From assembly GCF_000963945.1 (NCBI RefSeq), contig NZ_BAMW01000008.1:1-40757 (forward strand): DNA of 40,757 bases. The letters are read 5' to 3'. The position numbers were made by a program, and so were the translations under genes. Source of the stretch: Acetobacter indonesiensis. GTDB lineage: Bacteria > Pseudomonadota > Alphaproteobacteria > Acetobacterales > Acetobacteraceae. The notes under the pieces were generated by a model. That model was not told where the DNA came from. It was given only the letters and a program-made list of their open reading frames with translations, and made no database searches. Positions 18,170-26,777 of the stretch are shown here, piece by piece (the stretch's first letter is position 1; each line of letters opens with the position of its first letter).

Positions 18170-18203
18170 GGCAGGTCCGACGCCATGAAAAGTCGGATCT
18201 GCC
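18170..18203. promoter_or_regulatory. Long hairpin in the copG-trbB gap
   Basis: GGCAGGTCCGAC (18170-18181) and GTCGGATCTGCC (18192-18203) pair over 12 positions with one mismatch around a 10-base loop. It lies immediately upstream of the bipartite motif in the direction of transcription. No T-run follows on the minus strand, so it may be an attenuating or mRNA-processing hairpin rather than a simple terminator. Confidence 0.5.
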
Positions 18204-18223
18204 GTAATCCGAAGAGACATATC

Positions 18224-18245
18224 CCTGAGTCGTTTCAACCTCAGG
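18224..18245. repeat. Short inverted repeat downstream of copG
   Basis: CCTGAG (18224-18229) and CTCAGG (18240-18245) flank a 10-base loop. It sits ~40 bases after the copG stop on the minus strand and may help end or pause the traG-copG transcript together with the larger hairpin that follows. Confidence 0.35.
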
Positions 18246-18286
18246 CGTGCCTTCAAATTCAGACGTAAGCACAGACGCTGTTTCCG

Positions 18287-18724
18287 TTACGATGGATCTG
18301 GCTCCCCTCCGGCGGCATTGGACGGAAGAACATCTTCATGCAGGCGGCGGCCTGTCGCCAGACGCCTGCCGAGTGCTTCGATGAAGCCTTCATAACGCTC
18401 GGCCGCCTGCGCCCGTGCGGCAGCCGCCGAGCTTTCCGGCAACGCGGGCGTCATGATCATCCAGAAACGAATGAACTGGGCCAGTGTCTCGACGGTGATC
18501 CCGGTATCGCGCTCCAGCCGTGACAGGCGTTTATCGACACGGTCCAAACGTCGGGTCAGTGCGGCCTGCCCGGTCCCCTCTTCTGGCGAGAAAAAGACAG
18601 AGAGAGCCGTCTCGACCACGAGGGAACCGGACTGACGGCGGCGGGTTGCCATATCACTGACAGCTTTGAACAGATCAGGCTCGAGATAGACCGTCATCTG
18701 TTGCTTCTTGCGGGGGCGTTTCAT
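18287..18724 (-). CDS. CopG-type ribbon-helix-helix protein
   Basis: A 145-residue protein with an N-terminal ribbon-helix-helix domain: basic start KRPRKKQQMTVYLEPDLFKA, then SDMATRRRQSGSLVVETALSVFF. A coiled-coil-like middle follows (LTRRLDRVDKRLSRLERDTG), then a helical tail. RHH proteins of this kind are routinely found between traG and trbB in this ICE/plasmid family. They are thought either to assist the coupling protein or relaxosome or to repress the operon. Its ATG overlaps the traG stop (ATGA). The repeated motif upstream of traG and trbB makes it a good candidate for the local repressor, by inference. Confidence 0.88.
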   Translation of the reverse strand: MKRPRKKQQMTVYLEPDLFKAVSDMATRRRQSGSLVVETALSVFFSPEEGTGQAALTRRLDRVDKRLSRLERDTGITVETLAQFIRFWMIMTPALPESSAAAARAQAAERYEGFIEALGRRLATGRRLHEDVLPSNAAGGEPDPS

Positions 18725-20724
18725 GGTCCACCGATCTCCATGCCATCATCGCGGTCAATGGCAGCCAGCCGGGCGACTTTCTGCAAATCGAGAAAGTCCT
18801 GGTCCCACCGTGTGCCGCGCTGGCTGGCCTCGGGTGGTTTGGTCTGTTCGTGCTGTTCATCCGTCTCATTACGGGGTGGAATATCGCTGGGGTCGGCATC
18901 CGGAGTGCGTTTGTGACCCGCCCCCAGAGGTGTTTCATCTTCCTGCGTTGACTGTGTGGAAGCTGAGCCATGTCCGGCCGTTTCCGGCAAGGGGCGCAGG
19001 GTCCAGTCATCTGGATGCGTTGGTGTTGACACCGTTGCGTCACCTGATTTGGGCGGGGGCTGCAGCCGTTCCTTGAAGCGCGTATCGACGTAATAGCGTG
19101 CCTTCTTCGCCCGAACAGGTGGGGTGCCAGCCGCCATGACAATTTCATCGGTTGGTGGAAGCTGCATGATTTCACCGGGCGTCAGGAGCGGGCGCGCGCT
19201 TTCCTGCCGCGAGACCATCAGATGCCCCAGCCAGGGTGACAGGCGATGCCCGGCATAGTTTTTCTGGGACCGGATTTCAGTGGCGGTCCCCAGCGCATCA
19301 GAGACCCGTTTGGCGGTCCGTTCATCATTGGTGGCGAAGCTGACCCGCACATGGCAGTTATCGAGGATCGAGTTGTTCTGACCATAGGCTTTCTCGATCT
19401 GATTCAGGCTCTGGGCGATCAGGAAAGCCTTGATGCCATAGCCCCCCATGAACGCGAGGGCGCTTTCAAAGAAGTCGAGCCGTCCGAGTGCGGGAAATTC
19501 ATCCAGCATCATCAGCAGGCGATGATTATGTTTATGCGCGTTCAGATCCTCGGTCAGCCTGCGCCCGATCTGGTTCAGCATCAGACGGATCAACGGTTTT
19601 GTACGACTGATATCCGAGGGTGGCACGCTGAGATAAAGCGTGGTGGGACAACGCCCTTTGACAATATCAGCAATCCGCCAGGCACAACGCGAGGTAACTT
19701 TCGCGACGACCGGATCGCGATACAGGCCTAGAAACGACATGGCGGTGGAGAGCACACCCGATCGTTCGTTGGGAGATTTGTTCAGCAGTTCACGGGCGGC
19801 GGATGCAACCACTGGATGCGGACCATCCTTGCCCAGATGCTTTGTCTGCATCATCGCAGCAAGCGTGGCTTCAATTGAGCGTTTCGGATCGGAAAGTAGG
19901 TTGGCAACACCGTAGAGGGTCTTGTCCTTCTCGGCATACAGAACATGCAGGATGGCGCCCACCAGCAGAGAGTGTGATGTTTTCTCCCAATGGTTCCGAC
20001 GTTCAAGCGATCCTTCGGGATCGACAAGCACGTCCGCGACATTCTGGGCGTCGCGGACCTCCCACTCCCCCTGCCGGATTTCAAGCAGCGGGTTGTAGGG
20101 ATCAGAAGCTGGGTTGGTTGGGTCGAACAGAATGACCCGGCTGAAACGCGCACGGAAACCCGCCGTAATCTGCCAGTTTTCACCCTTGATATCATGGACA
20201 ATTGTTGATCCGGTCCATGTCAGAAGGGTGGGAATAACGAGCCCTACCCCTTTGCCAGACCGGGTCGGCGCAAAACAGAGGACATGTTCGGGACCATTAT
20301 GACGGAGATAATCCCGCCCATACTGCCCAAGAATGACACCGTCAGGATCAAGCAGTCCGGATTGCTGCAATTCCTCACGACTGGCCCAACGCGCGCTTCC
20401 GTAGGTCGCCGCCCGTCTCACCTCACGGGCGCGTCGAACCGACAACGTGATGGCAGACGCCAATGCCAGCACACCACCACTTCCTGCAATCCACCCGCCC
20501 TGTTCGAAGATATCCGGGACGTACGCATCGTAGGCATACCACCACCAGAAGATCATCGGTGGCCAGTAAACGGGCCATCGATGCGCAAGAGTAAACCAAG
20601 GGAGGCCGAGTTGGGCCTGAAAGCCCAGTTTCCACGCCACCCACTGTGCCGCCCCCCACCAAGAAGCTACGATAATCAGAAAGGCGAGGCTTACCTGTCC
20701 CCATGAAATCTTTGTTCCGGACAT
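18721..20724 (-). CDS. traG: TraG/VirD4-type coupling protein
   Basis: A 667-residue type IV coupling ATPase that links the relaxosome to the mating pore. The frame is open to 20787, but the ATG at 20724 is preceded by GGGGAG about nine bases upstream. Two N-terminal transmembrane helices are visible (VSLAFLIIVASWWGAAQW; GGVLALASAITL). Walker A is CFAPTRSGKGVGLVIPTLL and Walker B lies in NHRLLMMLDEFPALGRLDFF; the conserved KAFLIAQSLNQIEKAYG follows. The final ~110 residues are hydrophilic and low complexity. It is complete, but no relaxase gene accompanies it in the window. Confidence 0.95.
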   Translation of the reverse strand: MSGTKISWGQVSLAFLIIVASWWGAAQWVAWKLGFQAQLGLPWFTLAHRWPVYWPPMIFWWWYAYDAYVPDIFEQGGWIAGSGGVLALASAITLSVRRAREVRRAATYGSARWASREELQQSGLLDPDGVILGQYGRDYLRHNGPEHVLCFAPTRSGKGVGLVIPTLLTWTGSTIVHDIKGENWQITAGFRARFSRVILFDPTNPASDPYNPLLEIRQGEWEVRDAQNVADVLVDPEGSLERRNHWEKTSHSLLVGAILHVLYAEKDKTLYGVANLLSDPKRSIEATLAAMMQTKHLGKDGPHPVVASAARELLNKSPNERSGVLSTAMSFLGLYRDPVVAKVTSRCAWRIADIVKGRCPTTLYLSVPPSDISRTKPLIRLMLNQIGRRLTEDLNAHKHNHRLLMMLDEFPALGRLDFFESALAFMGGYGIKAFLIAQSLNQIEKAYGQNNSILDNCHVRVSFATNDERTAKRVSDALGTATEIRSQKNYAGHRLSPWLGHLMVSRQESARPLLTPGEIMQLPPTDEIVMAAGTPPVRAKKARYYVDTRFKERLQPPPKSGDATVSTPTHPDDWTLRPLPETAGHGSASTQSTQEDETPLGAGHKRTPDADPSDIPPRNETDEQHEQTKPPEASQRGTRWDQDFLDLQKVARLAAIDRDDGMEIGGP

Positions 20725-20803
20725 GGCCACTTTCTCCCCACACAAAGGCAGGAGAAAAAGAAAAATCCGATTACCAGCTATTTTCAATGCTGATCATTAC
20801 CTT

Positions 20804-20835
20804 TGCGTAGTCGGGCGCAAAAATTTCGGCGGGAA
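20804..20835. promoter_or_regulatory. Bipartite operator-like motif upstream of traG
   Basis: TGCGTAGTCGGGCGCAA (20804-20820), within a perfect TTTGCG/CGCAAA dyad, is followed after 5 bases by TCGGCGGGAA (20826-20835). It is the second copy of the pair seen upstream of trbB. It sits ~80-110 bases before the traG ATG, where an operator or activator site is expected. Confidence 0.55.
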
Positions 20836-21427
20836 ATAAATAGAATGATATCCCTGAACAGAAAGAACTCATCTGGCCCCCGGCTTCTTCTGAAGGAACG
20901 GTAAACGCAGATTGAATACTGATCATTACATTCCGGTCTTCGTGGAGAAATCAGCTAACTATGACGATTGGGGTCATATGGGCCTGCATCGACATATAGC
21001 TGATTACGGAAGAAGAAGTCCTTCAGGCTTCACCGATGGACGATCGAAATTGAGCGGGAATAGTCATGAACGCGAGCATTACGAATGGTTGCTTTCGCTT
21101 CCCCTATCGCGGTAACGGACTTTCTGTTGCTCTCCTTGATTGCCTGTCTGCTCGAAGAAGATGAAGAAGACAGGAGGATTCCTCCTACTTCCAGGATATT
21201 CATGCCAGTATCAGTGATGCCAGAAAGCGGTTATTCCGCTTGTTTGGGCACGTCCTCTGTAGTCACGTATCTGGCGCCTCCTTGAATCCGGGACCGTGCC
21301 GACAAGGAAGGTCCTACCGGCTGTCGTTCGGGAGCGAAATGTTGCAGGCCGACCAGTCGGTCCATCGCGACGTATACGACGTCAACACCCCCACGGGCAT
21401 GGTAGGTTTCATGCCAGAATCCTGCAC
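20836..21427. other. Gene-free stretch upstream of traG
   Basis: No recognisable gene in about 590 bases; a 67-codon plus-strand frame (20912-21115) has no features I can support. In related elements this position holds the relaxase and pilus peptidase genes. It may include an origin of transfer, but I see no convincing nick-site signature. Confidence 0.4.
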
Positions 21428-21979
21428 CTACCGACATCTCACGCATACGACACCGCCAGTCGGCATGTGGCTCACTGCGTGTAAAGCGCTCACCGTGGCG
21501 CGCAGCTTGTATGTCCCTTCGCATCGCCATTCGCGCTCGTGGACCCAGTTCACCCAATCGTCGTCGCGCTTTTCTAATCGAACGACACGCCACTGCTCGG
21601 CCTTAGGAATGCCGAGTAGTTGGACTTCCTCATCGGACAGATAAAGAACCGGCCGCAAGCCGCGCTTATAGCCGGACGCCTTCCCAATGACGATACCGTA
21701 AGGCTCGTACTGCGGCTCCGACGGCTTCGTATTTTCCGGCGTGAGCACATATTTGAGCGAGGCAAAGGGCACGTCCATGAAACAGGCTGCCTTCATGCCG
21801 CCGCGGATGTAACCGTCTTTGCCACTGCCCCAGATGCGACCGGTCTGCAGAATGCTTACAAGATTTTCGTAGGCGCTGTAGTCATCCTTGGGCTTCGTGT
21901 TCTTAGTCAGGTGGATCAGATACGGCGAAAGGTCGGGCCGCTTATTGAAAGGCAGATCATCGAAGGTCGGATAGCTCAT
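21428..21979 (-). CDS. AbiGi-like abortive-infection protein
   Basis: A 183-residue protein that I match to the family annotated as abortive infection AbiGi antitoxin. Recognisable stretches are PFNKRPDLSPYLIHLTKNT, YENLVSILQTGRIWGSG, AACFMDVPFASLKYVL, YEPYGIVIGK, LRPVLYLSDEEV, WRVVRLEKRDDDWVNWVHER and EWRCEG. The shape (LIHLTK, a conserved acidic patch, HEREWRC) recalls ADP-ribosyltransferase-like DUF2971-type folds, which is inference. The ending after EGTYKL looks divergent and may be a truncated or frame-altered C-terminus. ATG at 21979 (or GTG at 21997) has no clear Shine-Dalgarno. It lies downstream of the AAA ATPase gene on the same strand with a ~340-base gap. Confidence 0.7.
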   Translation of the reverse strand: MSYPTFDDLPFNKRPDLSPYLIHLTKNTKPKDDYSAYENLVSILQTGRIWGSGKDGYIRGGMKAACFMDVPFASLKYVLTPENTKPSEPQYEPYGIVIGKASGYKRGLRPVLYLSDEEVQLLGIPKAEQWRVVRLEKRDDDWVNWVHEREWRCEGTYKLRATVSALHAVSHMPTGGVVCVRCR

Positions 21980-22054
21980 GTAGGTTTCATTACACACTCG
22001 AGTGGGGTGAGCCAGCCTATCCTAGCACGACGGTGCGGAAGCGACTGGATCGCA

Positions 22055-22249
22055 TCACGGAACGCCGAGTTTTCCCGATACGCCTTCGTTCTTCGATTTA
22101 TCCCATTCGCCCTTGATGAAGACCGTCATGTGCTTCTCCAGCCGATCGGCCAGCCCCGCGTGCAGCGCTGTCCCAGACTTGCCCGCGGCCATGATGCCGT
22201 CGAGCACCTGGTGCACCGCGCGATCCGCATCACCAACCTCAGGTGGCAA
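22055..22249 (-). CDS. Small unrecognised frame, possible gene remnant
   Basis: A 64-codon frame starting at TTG, in which DADRAVHQVLDGIMAAGKSG, LHAGLADRLEKHMTVFIKGE and WDKSKNEG read like real protein. The protein-like reading continues upstream of the TTG for ~20 codons (RRGLFTPRKGGAAPAEKPKG) with no ATG, up to the end of the AAA gene. AAAGG about six bases before the TTG could serve as a ribosome site. It may be a small cistron between the ATPase and the AbiGi-like gene, or a remnant whose start was removed. No function is suggested. Confidence 0.3.
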   Translation of the reverse strand: MPPEVGDADRAVHQVLDGIMAAGKSGTALHAGLADRLEKHMTVFIKGEWDKSKNEGVSGKLGVP

Positions 22250-22317
22250 AGTGCGGCCTTTTGGCTTTTCGGCGGGGGCCGCCCCTCCCTTACGTGGGGT
22301 GAACAGGCCTCTTCGTA

Positions 22318-24936
22318 TTAGACAATGTGTTTTTGCCGTTCTTTTAGCAAACGGATCCAGGTGTTCAGATCTTGGACATGCTTTAGCAAGTCGGCCGGCG
22401 GCGGGCAGGCTGCATTGCGGCCTCGGGAAGGATCGTGAGCATCGGTGATGTCACAGCAGATCTTAAACCCTGCCTCCCAGGCAATTATGTCTGCTGGCTG
22501 CAGCACGACTACCTTCTTCAGTTCTTTAGCGTTGATGTAGTCGCGATGGCGATGAATCACGTTGCAAAACGCGACGTCTTCCAGTGCTCGCTCCCAAGTA
22601 CTACGGAGTCGATTGTAAAATGTCGCGACAGCTGTAGCATAACCCTCGTCATCCTGAGCATCAAAGAGGTCACGGGCGGCGCGCGCCTCCTTCTCAAGGT
22701 TATCGATCCGCTCCAGAATTCTCTGCCCGACCCAGGGCAAACCCTCCCGGACGATACCAGCCCCTTGGGCAGACTGGATGAGCGAAACGTCTTTGTGCGG
22801 GACCGCAACTCGGGATGCTAGAGTCTGAAGATCGTTGAGGAACACGAGATCGTGAGTGAAAAGGATGATCTGCCGAGTTTGCGCCTCCTCGACCAAGCGT
22901 TCGGCAACTTTCTGGCGCCAGCGATGGTCGAGCGAAGATACGGGATCGTCGAACACTAACGTGGAAGGCCTGTCAGCCATAGCCAATTCCGTGAGGAATA
23001 CGGCGAGTGCCACGCACGTCTGCTCGCCCTCGCTCAAGATTGAATGAACCTTTGCCTTCGCGTTCGCAAATAACCGGACTTGATATTGCGGTGACCCGAA
23101 CCGGCCGCCGTTCCGTACAATGTCAACGCGCACGCGGCTCGCGGCAAGCTTCTGGATCTCTTCCTGGAAGCGGTCGCGCACGCGGGGCGTGATCACCTCA
23201 TCGGCAATAGCGCTGCCGAGCCGTGTCACGGCATGCGTAGTGGTCTCGGTGATGCAGCGGTCAACGCGATCAAGATCATTCAGCCTGACGATCTCGGCGA
23301 CAGCCTTGGGAAGGAGTGCGTTCAAGGCCTTGCGGTCGCGCAACTCGTCACACTCGGTTTCCAACCTCGCCCGTCCTTCGGCGCTGGCGGCAAGCGTCAA
23401 TTCATCGGCGTATTCTCGGGCTCTGGCCGCGAGATCACGAAGCACGACTGACACTACGCCCGGCATAGGAGGCATAGTCGGTGCGGAACCATCCCTTGCG
23501 GCCGTTAGTCCGAGGGATCGCCGAACACGTGCCACTGCTAAAGAACGCCGCGTCAGCTTGGCTGCTTCCGGTGCGCGTATGCCAAGCTGACCCAGATGCT
23601 GGAAGGATGCGAAGCGCACGGTGGCAGCTGTGAGCCGGTCGACTGCCTTGTCGCGGGCAGCTTCTGCCTCCAGCGCGTGGCGCTCGGTATCGGTAGTGAT
23701 GAACGCCTCGAAGGCAATCATCCTCGCCTGAGATTCTGGATTCAGAGGCTGCTGGCACAGCAAGCAGGCGGCGTCGTCCCCGACAACCGGAAATGCTTTC
23801 TCGGGGTAAGCTGCCTCCGTTGAATAGCGGCGCGCCGCCTCCCACAAAGCTCGCCAAGGACCTTCGCCAACACCCACTAGAAAGGCAGTGCTAAATGCGG
23901 CGTCAGCGGCCATTTGTGCGGCGGTCCGTTTGTCTCTTGCCTCAGTTATGGCTGTGAGAAGCGCCGCCATAGCATCATTGCTGGTCTCGGCCAGGATGAC
24001 CTCGATATCTGTGGCGAAGCGATCTAGCGACGTGGCCCAAGCCCGTTCGATTGCTGCTGCCTTCACCGGGTCGCCGGCTAGGTCCTCCGATAGGCGCGCA
24101 AGTCGTTCGAGCTCCTCGCCGGACATCGTCGCCAGCGCCCGGAGAGGGGCCAAATCCGTATCGGCTCGGAGCGATCCCATGATGCGGCCCACCTTCGAGG
24201 TCTGGCTGAATGTGGGCATTTGAAAGACAGGGTCTCGGGCTTTATTCAGCCGATCTCGCTCGAGGGTCAGCTTCTCCTTCACCGCTAGGCACGCAGCCGC
24301 CAGCTCATCCGGGATATCAAGACCGAAGGGGCGGAAGAAGACCTCATTTTGGTCGCGGACGTGGACTGTGGCGGATTCGCGGTCAAAGACGCTGACGGCG
24401 CACAGGACTGGATGCGGTGTACCGTCGTCGGTCCATTGGACGGGCGGACAATCGACACCCTCATCCGCCCAAGCGATAGTCGCACTCGCAGCACCCACAC
24501 CCCGCCCTTCGATCGCGTCCGGCAGGATCGGTGTGCTGAACCGCGCGCGGCAGGCGCGCTTCAGGATTCGTGCATAGCCCGACTTACCGACACCGTTGTC
24601 TCCGTAGATAATGGTGAGACCAGTGGGCGCGAAAGGAAGCGTCTGGTCGGACGCCAGACGGTTGGCCCTCTTCACGTTGCTTATCGACCGTAGGGAGACC
24701 GCGCCGCCGGCGGTGATGCGTGTCAATCGATCGGCTTCAGACAGCGGGACCGCCTCAAGGATAATGCCGGTTTTTCCTTGGCCCTTCAAGCAGAGCTGGA
24801 AAAGATCATCGACGTCGGAAGGTCCAACCCTGCCCTGAGTAACGATCCGCTTGAGGGCGTCCTGTTGCCATAGAGGCCTAGTGGGCGACCACTCCAGAAT
24901 CATCTCGTAAGGCGACTTCGAGATCGTCGAAATCAA
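22318..24936 (-). CDS. RloC/PrrC-like AAA_13 ATPase, putative defence protein
   Basis: An ~872-residue SMC/ABC-type ATPase. Counting from the upstream TTG at 24942, Walker A GDNGVGKS is at 114-121, a zinc-hook-like CLLCQQPL at 393-400 in the middle of the coiled region, the ABC signature LSEGEQ at 636-641 and Walker B TLVFDDPVSSLDH at 661-673. The hook and the split ATPase are the layout of RloC-type DNA-damage-responsive anticodon nucleases. The C-terminal domain (WERALEDVAFCNVIHRHRDY, then ITDAHDPS and the ADLLKHVQDLNTWI helix) is the usual effector-like tail of AAA_13 proteins, but I cannot point to catalytic nuclease residues. The TTG at 24936 has AGGGAG six bases upstream and is my preferred start. 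An ATG at 24903 lacks a ribosome site. Likely phage defence. Confidence 0.75.
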   Translation of the reverse strand: MISTISKSPYEMILEWSPTRPLWQQDALKRIVTQGRVGPSDVDDLFQLCLKGQGKTGIILEAVPLSEADRLTRITAGGAVSLRSISNVKRANRLASDQTLPFAPTGLTIIYGDNGVGKSGYARILKRACRARFSTPILPDAIEGRGVGAASATIAWADEGVDCPPVQWTDDGTPHPVLCAVSVFDRESATVHVRDQNEVFFRPFGLDIPDELAAACLAVKEKLTLERDRLNKARDPVFQMPTFSQTSKVGRIMGSLRADTDLAPLRALATMSGEELERLARLSEDLAGDPVKAAAIERAWATSLDRFATDIEVILAETSNDAMAALLTAITEARDKRTAAQMAADAAFSTAFLVGVGEGPWRALWEAARRYSTEAAYPEKAFPVVGDDAACLLCQQPLNPESQARMIAFEAFITTDTERHALEAEAARDKAVDRLTAATVRFASFQHLGQLGIRAPEAAKLTRRSLAVARVRRSLGLTAARDGSAPTMPPMPGVVSVVLRDLAARAREYADELTLAASAEGRARLETECDELRDRKALNALLPKAVAEIVRLNDLDRVDRCITETTTHAVTRLGSAIADEVITPRVRDRFQEEIQKLAASRVRVDIVRNGGRFGSPQYQVRLFANAKAKVHSILSEGEQTCVALAVFLTELAMADRPSTLVFDDPVSSLDHRWRQKVAERLVEEAQTRQIILFTHDLVFLNDLQTLASRVAVPHKDVSLIQSAQGAGIVREGLPWVGQRILERIDNLEKEARAARDLFDAQDDEGYATAVATFYNRLRSTWERALEDVAFCNVIHRHRDYINAKELKKVVVLQPADIIAWEAGFKICCDITDAHDPSRGRNAACPPPADLLKHVQDLNTWIRLLKERQKHIV

Positions 24937-25468
24937 GTGCAACTCCCTGTGTCAGACCTAGTGACGCCCGCGTCGCCTTAAGATTCAGCGTGGCGTGAAA
25001 TTAATTTCGAACGAAATTACATACAATGACAGACTTACTCCAGAACATCAGATCTTTATCTGTAAAACCGCACAATCGCTGGGGCTTGTAGCAAGGCTCC
25101 GAAGTGGCTTGTCAATCGAGAGCCAAGTCGGCTCGCGATGTGCCATCTGCTACAGAGCGAATAAAACGGATCTCAGTCCATATCGAACGTGCATTTTACC
25201 TTGGCAAAAAAATCTATGCGCCCCTCCCTTTTTGCGTTTGATCATCGCGATGAATCTTTATCTAGGAGCGCCCGAATGCCCTAAGCGGTATCCCTTCTCC
25301 TGGTTGCGCCGCAACTCGCCCTGTTCCGGCCGTTTACGGACCAGTTGGTGGGGAGGGGCGTCGCCCCAGAAAGTGTTATGCACCACAAGCGATTTCTCTG
25401 GAAAATAATAACCGGAAAAGCCTTTATTGCACCCAAAACGGGCATCTCGTTCATTACACTCCAGAAGA
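24937..25468. other. Gene-free stretch between two modules
   Basis: About 530 bases without a supportable gene. The plus-strand frame at 24995-25408 has the composition of random sequence (many Cys, Ser and Arg, no domain). GC falls steadily from left to right toward the AT-rich patch, so an insertion boundary probably lies in or near this interval. Confidence 0.4.
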
Positions 25469-26401
25469 TTAGACAATGTCTAGTAAGCATGAATTCTTGC
25501 TAATAACTGTCCTTACTCCCAACTCCCAACCCGTTATGCTTTCTGACGCATTTAGAGGGGACGAAATATCAAGAGAAGAAAGGTGTCTGTGCAAATGATT
25601 TGCGACGATATCTGCCATAAATATAAGTGGGTCGTCCCCGACACACTGACCTTTCTTCGAATCAAGAATTAATCCGATTCGAGACGGAATTTCCTCTATG
25701 TTTGTTTCTAATTTTATTTTTGCATCGAACTTTATAACCTCATTCGTGCTGATTTTTCTTTTTATAACATAGCAATCGCTTTCCCTAATTTCATGCAGAT
25801 CTTTTATTATCTTTCCATATGCACGTCTCCACTTTGGGTCAATCTCATCAGAACAGATATCCGACCGCAGTCGCCCCAATTTATATAGAAAACTATTAAT
25901 TTTAGCCAAAAGGGTAAGCATCGGTAACTCTAAAGTAAATTCGTTTCCTGGCCTTTCTATTCCAGGGATAGTAAGATCGCTCTCTTGGTTAATAAGAGCA
26001 GCTTTAACTCTATCTTCTTTATTTCTTTCATAAGCCAAACGTGTACGCCCACATCTTCTTGCGGCATAAATAATGATTAGCTTACGATTTTTGATAACAT
26101 CAAATATACCGTTACGCGCCACTTCTGCAGCGACGCGCCATTGTTCTTGATCTGGAGCAAAGGCCGAAGTAACGTGCAATTTCTGACCGATGGGTGCAGC
26201 ATCACTGAATATTTTATAATATGGCGCGACCAACCGCCTTACAAAGGAAATATCTTCTGCTGGGATAGGTAAAGCGCAAATAAGAGAGATTTTTTCATCA
26301 TCCTGCGGCTTAAGATTTCGAACAAGTCCATTTATACCTGATTCGTCTATGAAACTTACAATGTCTGAAACGCACGAATAGTCTCCAGAGGCTTTCAACA
26401 T
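25469..26401 (-). CDS. DUF3800 domain protein
   Basis: A 310-residue protein that fits DUF3800, an RNase H-like family often found in defence islands and phages. The N-terminal SFIDESG (D19, E20), the internal KLHVTSAFAP, the FDVIKNRKLIIIYAARR strand and the C-terminal DDPLIFMADIVANHLHRHL match the family order of D-E-S-G, K-x-H, and a final Asp-containing helix. The frame is open to 26563, but the ATG at 26401 has AGGGGTG at good spacing and begins just before the domain. The extra upstream part is GC-rich, unlike the gene. The gene is AT-rich compared with the conjugation genes, which suggests separate acquisition. Substrate unknown. Confidence 0.65.
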   Translation of the reverse strand: MLKASGDYSCVSDIVSFIDESGINGLVRNLKPQDDEKISLICALPIPAEDISFVRRLVAPYYKIFSDAAPIGQKLHVTSAFAPDQEQWRVAAEVARNGIFDVIKNRKLIIIYAARRCGRTRLAYERNKEDRVKAALINQESDLTIPGIERPGNEFTLELPMLTLLAKINSFLYKLGRLRSDICSDEIDPKWRRAYGKIIKDLHEIRESDCYVIKRKISTNEVIKFDAKIKLETNIEEIPSRIGLILDSKKGQCVGDDPLIFMADIVANHLHRHLSSLDISSPLNASESITGWELGVRTVISKNSCLLDIV

Positions 26402-26761
26402 TTTCAAATCACCCCTATGATAAGTTGGGACTAGAGGAAGGCGTTCATCTTTCCCAATTAGCATAATGTTAGTGAACTGCAATTGTCGGAAGAGAAAAAA
26501 GCTCGCCCGCTGAATAAGACGCCGGACGAGACCGAACGGGTAATGGCTACGGCCCCTCGTCACTGCAGGCAGTGCTGCGCATGGCCGTAGACCCGTTTGA
26601 ACTGCATCGGGACTTGTAGATGATATCAGCTTCTTGAATGTTCATTCTGTAAAGCGGACAAACCTGAATCACCCCTGATCTGCTATTCCGCTCAGTAATA
26701 CATAAGCAGACAGACGGCACTCGCCTTCATTCCGGCCATAAGTGCCAAGGAAAGCTTTTCG

Positions 26762-26777
26762 CATGGCGGACATAATA
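26762..26777. repeat. 16-base direct repeat, copy 1
   Basis: CATGGCGGACATAATA occurs here and again at 38502-38517 in the same orientation, with CTTT beginning seven bases before each copy. The two copies bracket the DUF4365, helicase, mutasome and HNH block. Confidence 0.6.

Noticed and set aside
20912..21115. 67-codon frame and possible oriT region upstream of traG.
   Set aside because: No protein features and no convincing nick-site or inverted repeat typical of IncP-type origins.
21231..21593. 120-codon minus-strand frame overlapping the 3' end of the AbiGi-like gene.
   Set aside because: Considered as a frameshifted C-terminus of the AbiGi-like protein, but I could not match it to the family ending, so it is not called.
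24995..25408. 137-codon plus-strand frame between the ATPase and DUF3800 genes.
   Set aside because: Composition is unlike protein, there is no domain, no ribosome site and no conservation clue; treated as intergenic.
26464..26640. GC-rich segment upstream of the DUF3800 gene that might be a transposase scrap.
   Set aside because: No frame gives a recognisable transposase motif or terminal inverted repeat, so an insertion-sequence call is not supported.
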